Origin: Centroberyx gerrardi
Taxonomy: Eukaryota; Chordata; Actinopteri; Beryciformes; Berycidae
NCBI RefSeq assembly: GCF_048128805.1
Contig: NC_135998.1
Location: forward strand, 15,041,656 to 15,105,655
Reading direction: 5' to 3'
DNA length: 64,000 bases
Part shown: positions 55,406 to 64,000 of the stretch, piece by piece
Layout of the letters: every line of letters begins with the position of its first letter
Position numbering within the stretch: the first letter of the stretch is position 1
Notes under the pieces: model-generated
Databases searched by the model: none
The model's input: only the letters and a program-made list of their open reading frames with translations
What the model was told of the DNA's origin: nothing
Program-made: the position numbers and the translations under genes

Positions 55406-56089
55406 CATCTTGAGGAGTCATAGGATTTACCCACAATCAATGGAGATGCCTGAAAGGAACTTTCCACTGTGCCTTTAACTCTATTAAACAACATTTTCAA
55501 GCATAGTAAGAAGAAAGGTGACAGGATAACATTGTTGTCATTAAGGCTGGAGCCGGGGCGACAACACCTGCACAGTGAGAGTGTCAACAATTAAGTGGCG
55601 AACACATGCCAATGAGCTCCTGCGACGTGCCATGTACTCTCCGGCCTTTTTTTTTTTATTCTAGCAGGTGAATATGTAGCGTAGCAAGTCCAGCTTTGGC
55701 TATTGAAAATGCTATTGGAGCTAGCAATTGATCCTTACTTAAGAAAATTGCTTGATGTTTCTGGTATCAAATCAGGAGTATTGTTAAGCATCATGTGCTG
55801 CAGAGCGGTATACACTTGCATTCTAGCCTTTGCCTGATGTGAGTTAGATCTTGTGATCTGACACCAACCTTTCACTGCTTTGCGTAGTGAAACATAATAA
55901 TCATCAGTTTAAATAGCAGAAAATCCAAATCCAGTGGCTCAGCAACTGCCTCATGTGTTTTATACATGCAATTCTGGTTGTCATGTGCTATCTTGGAAAA
56001 TGTGTATTTTTGTGAATGAATATTTCATTAAATCATTGAATATATATATATGCTATTGCATGTGATGTCTAATTGTCATGGACAAAGCC

Positions 56090-56095
56090 AATAAA
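56090..56095 (+). promoter_or_regulatory. antxr1: Polyadenylation signal of antxr1
   Basis: AATAAA about 685 bp after the antxr1 stop codon, the first good signal downstream, followed by T-rich sequence (cttgatttgtttcc). It implies a 3' UTR of about 0.7 kb. Confidence 0.5.
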
Positions 56096-56729
56096 CTTGA
56101 TTTGTTTCCACAAGGGTAATGATAGGATGTACAGAAAGCAGAGGATTTCTACATTAACACCACACTGATCTTACATTAGTCCAGTTACATTAAGCCAAGC
56201 CCAGTGAATACCATCAGTAAGATATTAAAGGGGAAATCTATCCTAAGAATTCACATTATTCTCATGATCTTGAACAGTTCTGTCAACATTTATCCACATG
56301 AAAAAACTTCCCAAAGATAGAAACCAGAGAAGTATGGCTGTTAGTTGTCCAGAAGAAACACTTTATGGAGAAATACCACTGACAGTGTGCAAGGCTGAGT
56401 TTGAGGAGTCATTTATGTTAGTTTCATTTACTCTCAAAATGAGCTTTGTTTCATAGTAGTAAAAAATGTGCTATATCTCTGGAAAATTACCCCAGGTACT
56501 GACAAAGTGGCCAGCGTGGCGGTATCCTCCTTCTGTCTGGGAGAGATTTGAGCCACGTTTTAAGAAATTTGATCATACCAATATGTATTGTTGTTAAATA
56601 GTTCCATACAAAGTTGTTGTTTTTTTCCCTTTTTTCCCTCTGTCATGATTTCAGTGTTAAAGCCTTTTTCTGAACAAGGGCAGATGGGCTATGACAGTGA
56701 CACTGAGGAGGGTTTTAAGGGTGTGTGGG

Positions 56730-56946
56730 GGGGGGGGTTACATAGGTACATACATTCACCAACCACAATTTTGTATGATTGGCCATTGAGCAGTTGGGGG
56801 ATAAGTACAGTACCTTGCTCAAGCACATTGTGGTTTCTGTTTTGAAGGAGGGAAGACTTCACTGACCAAGCTGGTTTGGGGATTCAAATCAGCAAAACTT
56901 CAGTCACAAGGTTGCTTCATAAACCAATAGGCTGCAACACTCTCAA
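56730..56946 (-). mobile_element. tRNA-derived SINE copy
   Basis: Read on the minus strand: a head with GATTTGAATCCCC, close to the tRNA B box, then cttgagcaaggtactgtact followed by TATCCCCCAACTGCTCAATGG. Same organisation as the copy at about 60 kb and the tail at 28.2 kb. No coding capacity. Confidence 0.6.
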
Positions 56947-57101
56947 GGACATCACCACTCCACAATTTGGGGTTTGGATTTGACAACATAGTTTAATTCT
57001 AAATTACACCAATTTCGTCAACCTTTGCTTACAGAGATGCATATACAACACACCACTGTAATCCAGTTACATTATACGTTTTACATTAGGAGCAATAGCT
57101 A

Positions 57102-57312
57102 CAGTGCTGTGCAAAAGTCTTAGGCACCCTAGATTTTTTATAGAAATTTTGTCTTAGATGTTTATTTGTTTTCTGCATTAGTATGTCAGTAAACTGCTCT
57201 TTATGGTAAATGTTTTGATATTTAGAAACTTTTCATTTCATTATTTTTTAAAGCATTTTCACTTTATGGATTTTTTTTTTTTACATGTGCCTAATATTTT
57301 TGCACAGTACTG
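57102..57312. mobile_element. 211-bp Tc1/mariner-type MITE with TA target duplication
   Basis: The left end CAGTGCTGTGCAAAAGTCTT and the reverse complement of the right end, CAGTACTGTGCAAAAATATT, both continue into AGGCAC. TA flanks both ends (57100-57101 and 57313-57314). The interior is non-coding. The GTGCAAAAGTCTTAGGCAC terminus is one I recognise from vertebrate Tc1/mariner-derived elements. Confidence 0.85.
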
Positions 57313-57784
57313 TACATCTGAGTGATATTTAAGAGAAATGTGTATGTGCACTGCAACAGTTTGCAGCTGAGGGTCGGGATGAGAGTCAGCAGCACCTCTA
57401 AGTCTGAGCCCATTCAGTCCTGGATAAAGGAGCCTGTCCCGTTCAGGTGAGGGGAGCTGCTGCCCCGAGTGGAGCGGTTCAGGTATCTTCATGAGGGTGA
57501 GAGGGATCATGAGACTGGGTTCAGTTGCCTCCTCACTAATCAACTCTCCGGAAAAAATGTCATCACCATTCCTGGAGGATCCAGTAGACTTTTTTGAAAA
57601 ACCTTTGTTGCAAAAATTCCATTTACAAACCTGATATGAGCAAAAACATTGCACTCAAATGAATGAGACATGTAATAAAAAGAACTGTACAGGGGGAAAC
57701 TATTGAAATAACAGATAGTCAGAATGGCTCTTCGCAGGGTAACATGTTCAGAGACCAGCAGAACGACTTTGCTCTGCATGAAGA

Positions 57785-57812
57785 TTTATAGATAGATAGA
57801 GATAGAGATAGG
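57785..57812. repeat. (GATA)n microsatellite
   Basis: Short GATA/GAGATA repeat in intergenic sequence. Confidence 0.8.
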
Positions 57813-58578
57813 CCTATAATAAATGTTTAGGTTTTCCAGGTCATTTGCCCACTCTGGCTATAAAAGATGAAGGGCTTTATAAACAAACTTGACCGGACTT
57901 GAAAAGAGGGCTTTTATCAAATAGCAGGCAGCTTAGTTGACTTAGTTGGCAGATTAGTTGACTATAGTTATCTATAATGAATGTAATTTACTGTTGCATA
58001 TTAAGTGCTGAAATTCTTTCATTGGATGCCAGAGAGTGATTGGTGCAATAGCTTGCACCCACATTTCACCACTGCAGCCCTGGGGAGCATGAGGCCGACT
58101 TTGTGAATAGAAAATCTTTTCACCGCCTCAGCGTGACACAAAACTGTATCAGTGTTTGGGATTATCCAACAAGCCCCGAAGCAGCCACAAAGCAGAGACA
58201 ATACATCTGGGTGCAATCTTATTGCACCCAGATCTACCAGCCTAAATTATAAAATATCTTTTCCACACTGAGTTTCTGCTCTTTTTTACATTTGTAAATG
58301 CTCTCGCAGACAGATGCAGACGGACTTACAATCCTGTGGGCAGTGAGCTCATGGAGGCGTGTCTGTGAAAACTGCCAGAAGCAGAGGCAGTGGGATTAGA
58401 AGCAGACAACTGCAGCAATAAAAGCAAAGGCCAACTATGATGCCATGGAGATCTGGAGGAGGTGTTTACACAGCTTCACACTTTGCTGAGTCCACCAGCG
58501 AGAAGCGCAAGGACTCCGTTTCAGGCAACCTAATTGTTGAGGATAACAAAATGTTTAATTATGCCCCCACCCCCAGCA

Positions 58579-58602
58579 CCACACACACACACACACACAC
58601 AC
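58579..58602. repeat. (CA)n microsatellite
   Basis: About twelve CA units in intergenic sequence. Confidence 0.85.
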
Positions 58603-58728
58603 TTTATAGTCTGAATAACCTGCGAGCAAAAGATGATGTGAAACTTTATTGCTTTAAAACCACTGGTTCTCAGCCACAGAAAGGGATTATATAGCATTGT
58701 AGGCCAGGAAAAGCAATAGGGGTGGGAT

Positions 58729-59745
58729 GGGGTAAAATTAGCCAGTTTTTGTGCTACTACAGCAAAATAAATGTCTTTTTATTTAAAATAATATTTGCTA
58801 TGTGTACTTCAGGTGTTTGGACAAGTAGAGCTAAATTGAGCATAAGAATGGGGCAAGTTGAGCTCTATTGGGTAAAATGTTACACGACTTAAAACCTTAA
58901 TTTTTGTCCTTTTAGTCCATTTGTCCCTCTATCACATTCTAAAAACAACATTTTTTTCTTCAACATAACATTAGAATAATTTATCTTATTTTGAAAAGGA
59001 TAACAATGCACAACTTGGCTCAACAAAACTGTCAACACATTTGTGCGGTGTGTGTGTGTGTGTCTGTCATCACCTGGTTCTCCTTTGTTCATTTTCTCAG
59101 TATCATTCTGTCCATCTTCTGTTCTCTTACCACTGATCAAATTGACTTTTCTTCTGACTTCCTTGGCTGTTGTTTTAGATCCTCCAACCAAGCGGCCAAC
59201 CACAGGTGAATTTTGAAGCCAATAAGGAAGTGGCAGCAGGCGGCAACCCAACTTAACTCAAAATATAAAGTCAATACATTTTTTTGACAAGAGGTTATGG
59301 TCTCAGTAGCTAATTTGACTTCTTCTAATGTGTGTCCTTATGGCGATTTTCAAAATAATTGTGTCATTAACAGGATATAAAACAGGGTTGTTTTCCTGGT
59401 GATTGACAGGTGGCAGATTACGGGCCAATAGCAGGCGGAGCTGCGGCTCTGCGGACAACCCCCAGCGCGTTGGCTGCACTGCCTCCAAAAAATGTCAACA
59501 TGGCGGCGATCGTAAACCCAAATCTTTTGGCTTCAAGACGGCCCTTCAGAAACTCACTACGCTTTTACAGTCTGCCTCCAACCCCTGTTTGTTTTCCATT
59601 TGCAGTCTTGTGGCATGATGTTATCTGCTATATAATGTTAGAAAATATCACTTCAGCACATACATCTGTTGTAGATGTAATTAGATCGGGGTAAGCTGAC
59701 CCATTGGCTCAACTTGCCCCAGGGCTAATGGCACATTTTACCCCA
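58729..59745. mobile_element. Candidate inverted-repeat DNA element, about 1 kb, with subterminal repeats
   Basis: The left end atggggtaaaattagcc and the right end read on the other strand, gtggggtaaaatgtgcc, are inverted. A second inverted pair, GGGGCAAGTTGAGC followed by an ATTGGGT/CAATGGGT block, sits inside each end at different distances. No intact transposase is visible. Borders are approximate and no target duplication was confirmed. Confidence 0.5.
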
Positions 59746-59974
59746 CAACCAATGGCAACCAATGGCATCAAGTGTTGGTTTTCATTTGAAGCCATTATTT
59801 TTTTTTAACCGAGCACCTAATAGTTCATGACCGTATGCTGTACCTTACACAGCCTTAAACAAATCAATAATAAACCCTCAAACTTATCTACTTCCATTTA
59901 GATACAAGAATCATGAAAAAGCAAGAAAAGAAAGTGGGACCAAGAGACCATTTGCAAAACTGATGAAAGTGATG

Positions 59975-60137
59975 CAATTTACAGTTCACAACTTATCCAG
60001 AGCAAGTTACAGTGTGTGAGCAGGTATGGGTCAGTGTCAGTGTCTTGCTCAACAGCAAGACACACGGCTGTTGATGGACACACACTGCATGTAGAGGAGG
60101 TGGTTTCTCTAACCACTAAGCCAGCCTGCTGTCCCTA
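59975..60137 (-). mobile_element. tRNA-derived SINE copy
   Basis: On the minus strand it begins with ggctggcttagtggttagag, a good match to a tRNA A-box head, and later has cttgctgttgagcaagacac, the shared teleost SINE body. No coding capacity. Confidence 0.55.
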
Positions 60138-61879
60138 TCAGAATACAAATATATGTTTGACAGTATTATTTCAATCTCCACACAGAGAATGACTGACATG
60201 TGTTGGACTGTACTGTACTCTGTAAACAAACTTAGCAGATACATCATTAAACCTGGACCAACCACAGCACACTTCCTAATTCTGGTCCATAAGTCAATAT
60301 TGAAAATGTCTTAATTCTGAAAATGTAGGCTATTGTACAATTCTGCACCTTCTGACTTTTTCAAACAATTCACAAATGTTATTTTTATGGTTTTGGAAAA
60401 CTCACTACTTCATTTGTAAACATTCACAGATCTCTCAACCATAGAAGAAGTACGTTTGATGTCCTCATTACAAGACAAAACTTAGAGCTTCTCCAATGAC
60501 ATTGGTTCATAAATGCTAAGACTACAATGAAATAAAGACACAACACACACAAACACCCTGTGGACCCACAAAGTAAGTCTAATTCACTGTCAGTGGAACA
60601 AGAAGTGTGAAGTGAAGGGATTTCGTGCCTCTGTCCACTCAGCTACTCAACAACATTTGTGTTCCTTCAACTGGATGTTGAATTCTAAATGAGGTTCAAG
60701 TGCAACTTGTCTAACGGTTGAGTTGACCAATCAACTTCTAAACATTACAAGAGCACTTATTATGTTAAAGAAATTGAATAGTAGGGAGCGAAGTAGAGCG
60801 TATGTACAGTGCATATTTTTATTGTTTGCAAAACTCAAATTGACCTTAAGCTGGTAGACATGGGTGATTTTGAAACCACATCAGACATGATATGTGACAC
60901 TCCATCAAAGTTATCAAGATCAAGGTTGGACTCACAACATTAACAGGCTATATCGTTAAAAAACAAGACATCTTTCAGAACAACTAAAATATTTTTATAA
61001 TACTGATACAGTTTATGAGAAAATGGCAGCAGCCTCCTCTTAATTGAAGTAAAGCAGGTCACTTGGGCTTAAAATCATGTGAGCCCTTCCTAACATTAGA
61101 CTGGTTATTGTACAGGTCCTAGTGACCAACCATTCAGGGATTTGGGGTAATTTGCCTGTGGTTACTGGTTGCTTTTGTTGCGTCCTTTATGAAAATATAA
61201 AAAAAAATTGCAGTGCTTTATCTCTGTAAATATGAGGATTAGTGGCAACTGTATAAAGATGCAAATCCTTTTTCTAAGATTGTTTGTTGTAGTAAATTTA
61301 CAATATCATGAAAAGTTCAGTCCTAGTCTTTCCTTAAAAAAGTGTGAAGTTTTCTCCTGTAATTGTTTGAGAAGTGGTTGAAATTACACACCATTACATT
61401 CATTGTAAGTAGTGGCGAGTTTTGCGGAATAAAAAAATGTTGCGATTGTAAATTTCTGCAGGGACAGTATTGATAATGAATAATGACTGGAGGCTGGTGA
61501 CCATTTGTGAAATACTGAAAAACAAACAACAACACTTTTTGGATATTCTGAATTGAGTCTTGTCCATCAGTCAGATTCTAAAAATCCAGGACCGGTCCTT
61601 CAAGTCCATATTTAGGTCCAGTATCATACTGTGGCTGCTTGTAAAGTGCTGCAACGGTGCTCTATTGTGCTCAGTCTGGAAGCAAATCAGATGGCTGAGG
61701 TAGAACAAAATTATCGTTAAACAACAAGTACATTATAAGTACAAGGAAGTCAATTTTAAGGAGTAAATCCACATTATCATTTTAGATAACCGTAACAATG
61801 AGACTGAACTGTAGGTTTGGTGTCAGCTCCCTCTTTAGTTTCAGGCACAAGAAGCTCAGACTTGGCATTTGTTGGGAGA
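60138..61879. other. Probable 3' UTR of the AAK1-like gene and intergenic sequence
   Basis: No exon was recognised. It lies just downstream of the minus-strand AAK1-like stop codon. A minus-strand AATAAA at 60823-60818 may define a 3' UTR of about 1 kb. Confidence 0.4.
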
Positions 61880-62622
61880 TCAAGGTTTCCCCTGAGAGCA
61901 TCTTGGTTGAAAAGGCGCCGCAGTAAACGGGTCCTCCAGAGCCCGTCCCCCTATGGTCCAGGAGTGTAGAGGCCCGACTGCTACCGAACCTACTGCGGCC
62001 TGCTGGCCAATCCTGGAGACGACACGGTGCACCGCCACCGGCTGCTGGAGCAGAGGCGTTTCCGCATACTCCAAGTACTTAGGAAGGGCCTGATTAGTAC
62101 GAGACTGAGCGGCAGCAAGAGGTGGTATGGGGACCAGGTGGCATTGTTTGTTGGGTTGGATCGGGCATGCAGGCTGTGAGTTAGACTTCGACAAGTGGAT
62201 GTCAGCAGGAACAGCTTTGGCAGATTCCTGTCTCCTCCCAAAGGGCGCCTGGAGGAAGACATCAGATGGCTCATTGGGTTTATGGGACACAGAGAAGGGG
62301 GGGCCGGTGAATGCCTTCTTCTTGCTTTCTTTTCCTGCCATCTTAAAAGGGGCCAGCTGGAAGACATCAGACATGACTGGGCTGTTTGGGGGCTGGTATT
62401 CGGTTACTTGCTCGGCAGGTATGAAACGCGGGCCGGTCGGATTAGTTGGTATTGTGCGGGAGTTGCTCTCTTCTGATGGTAACGTGTGCTCAGCATTGTT
62501 TTGGGCACACAGAGCTTCGGTCCCTTCCTGAATCCTCTGCCCTTGCTTCTCCTCAACAAACTGCACAGAGGCCGCAGTCCCAGCGGCTCGCAGCAGACGA
62601 CTGTCGGGCTCCCTCTGCAGGT
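61880..62622 (-). CDS. aak1: Last coding exon of an AAK1/BMP2K-family clathrin-associated kinase (partial gene)
   Basis: A 743-bp open exon on the minus strand. It begins after a good acceptor (ccctacag, AG at 62624-62623), carries two bases of a split codon, then 246 residues to a TGA at 61882-61880. There is no kinase domain here: this is the Ser/Pro/Gln-rich C-terminal region. It has three copies of a D-x-F-x-x-A-P-F motif (DVFQLAPF, DVFLQAPF, DPFTAAPF), which I associate with the C-terminal domain of BMP2K and long AAK1. DPF is also a known AP-2 appendage-binding motif, fitting a role at clathrin-coated pits. The kinase exons must lie beyond 64000. The symbol rests mainly on position: convergent with antxr1, as AAK1 is near ANTXR1 in human 2p13.3. 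BMP2K is the alternative. A minus-strand AATAAA at 60823-60818 could end the transcript. Confidence 0.72.
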
Positions 62623-64000
62623 CTGTAGGGAGGAGACAAGAGAACTGTCAGATATAAAGTTTAACACTGAAAAAAAAAGCCTTGTTACAAACACTCTGGG
62701 GTGCTCAAGAGCTTTGCTGACCTTTTATATAAAACTGTAGCCAAAATGAAGTTTCCTTTTAGTCATTTGCATATTCTATAGAGCTATCTATTGCAATCAA
62801 CAATATTATAGAGAACTTGATTGAGAATACTTTCTCTCTTTTGGTAAGCAGTGTGCGGGTCTTCTCTACCCTTACTGCAAATATTACAGAGAGAAATGTT
62901 TATTTAGGCATAATCTTTTTCATGTGGATCAAAACCCGCTGACAAAAATAGGCCAAAGGAAAACCATATCAGGTTTTAGCGAGTAAAGTGATTCACTCCA
63001 GTGTAAATACTGTCATCAGTATCATCACTGTCACTTTGGACAAAACATCACATATAATATCAGTTTTCAAGATTTACAGAATAATGGTAATGGTGCAACA
63101 TACAGGACAGCATATATTTGAAGAACATGTCTAAGGGGATGTGATGTTTATCAGTGGGCTGAAGTGGGAGGTGGAGGGGGACGATGTTACCATCATCACA
63201 AATGAGCATAATTCACTCAGGAGCAGGAGTGTTTCTGACTCCTCTCTACTCCATTTGTCTCAGAAAGTGAGAAATGATGAACTTTTAGAAGGCGTAGCCA
63301 TAGTCATGTAAAACCACAGGGATGAAATAAAAAATGGATCTAGCATGCAATGGGACATGGTGCTGATCTTTCGTCTTACCTGTGTAGATTTAGCCTGCTA
63401 TTCAAGTAGAATAAGATTTTGATTAGTGCGTTACACATAATAATGAAATATACACCAATAGCAACTCTCCTCTATATTATACTATATGAAAGAAGGAATT
63501 CAAAATACAGAGCAAAGTAATCATTTACCAGATACTTCTTGCCCTCACTTTCTCACACAAAGTATTTTAGATCTTTGCATGCAAGTCTAATGATGAATAA
63601 CTAAATAGATAATGTATTAAAATATATTTAAAGATTCAAATACATCTAGAGCAAAGTATGGGGCAAAATGTGGAATATACTGTGGATATGAAAGGTGAAT
63701 CAATCCAGTGAAAAAGTACTGCTATTTGGCCATTCTGTGACGTATATCTTTTTCCTTTTACTGTAAATATGAACAGATTGTACATGTACAATTCATTTCA
63801 ACCATGGGAGCCATACCAACATCATTGTGTGCAAGTATTTTGTACTTTTGTTGGGCTAAATTAACCAGTGCTTTGAAGAACAACAACAAAATATAAACTT
63901 ATGACAATCAACACTCAACACGTTGACATTCACATTTGTATTTTATTTGCCATCCCTTTATAATTCTTTTAGTTATCTCACAAAAATAGAAGGAGCACAC
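62623..64000. other. Intron upstream of the AAK1-like terminal exon
   Basis: AT-rich, with no recognisable kinase sequence on the minus strand. A good minus-strand donor (cacag then gtaagac, near 63380) stands after a short segment that could be a micro-exon. This is not supported by homology. Confidence 0.4.

Larger units (their letters stand above)
55406..57099. other. antxr1 3' UTR and intergenic sequence
   Basis: Up to about 56.1 kb this is the antxr1 3' UTR. Beyond it there is no supported gene, only a G-rich run near 56727-56737 and a SINE copy at about 56730-56946. Confidence 0.5.

Noticed and set aside
58889..59251. 120-codon minus frame in the 58.7-59.7 kb element, considered as a transposase
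   Set aside because: No catalytic motif visible and it includes a His-Thr run from a microsatellite.
61990..62367. Other open frames across the AAK1-like exon on both strands
   Set aside because: Shadows: only the chosen frame has the splice acceptor, the repeated D-x-F-x-x-A-P-F motifs and a clean stop.

Overview
The window is nuclear DNA of a ray-finned fish, most likely a teleost. The evidence is canonical GT-AG introns, vertebrate-type multi-exon genes, AT-rich introns with many microsatellites, and fish-type repeats (L2/Maui-like LINE, Penelope-like reverse transcriptase, Tc1 fragments, tRNA-derived SINEs). Only a small share of the sequence is coding. I rebuilt the genes exon by exon from splice sites, reading phase and remembered family sequences; no search was run.

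Layout: (1) 1-9.0 kb is gene-free and repeat-rich, with two related TA-flanked inverted-repeat elements, a long TA tract, another inverted-repeat element and a 21-22 bp RNA-like hairpin. (2) 9.5-13.5 kb, plus strand: a complete six-exon TRIM E3 ubiquitin ligase gene (RING, B-box2, coiled coil, PRY-SPRY). (3) 16.3-34.8 kb, minus strand: a complete 20-exon bmp1 gene (astacin protease, five CUB and two EGF domains, 976 residues). (4) 35-39.5 kb: retrotransposon debris between two divergent genes. (5) 39.6-55.4 kb, plus strand: a complete 18-exon antxr1/TEM8 gene (vWA domain with intact MIDAS, Ig-like domain, one membrane span, 612 residues with an enlarged proline-rich tail). (6) 55.4-61.9 kb: gene-free, with inverted-repeat DNA elements and two SINEs. 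(7) 61.9-62.6 kb, minus strand: the last coding exon of an AAK1/BMP2K-family kinase; the rest of that gene lies beyond the right edge.

bmp1 and antxr1 are head to head, with about 4.8 kb between start codons. Both act on collagen-rich matrix: BMP1 is the procollagen C-proteinase, and ANTXR1 is a collagen-binding, actin-linked receptor. In human they are on different chromosomes, whereas the antxr1 to aak1 order and convergent orientation resemble human 2p13.3. I did not find a wholly new gene system. The most interesting items are two miRNA-like hairpins (one in an antxr1 intron), a possible intron-retention route to a short BMP1, the bmp1/antxr1 pairing, and several families of small inverted-repeat elements.
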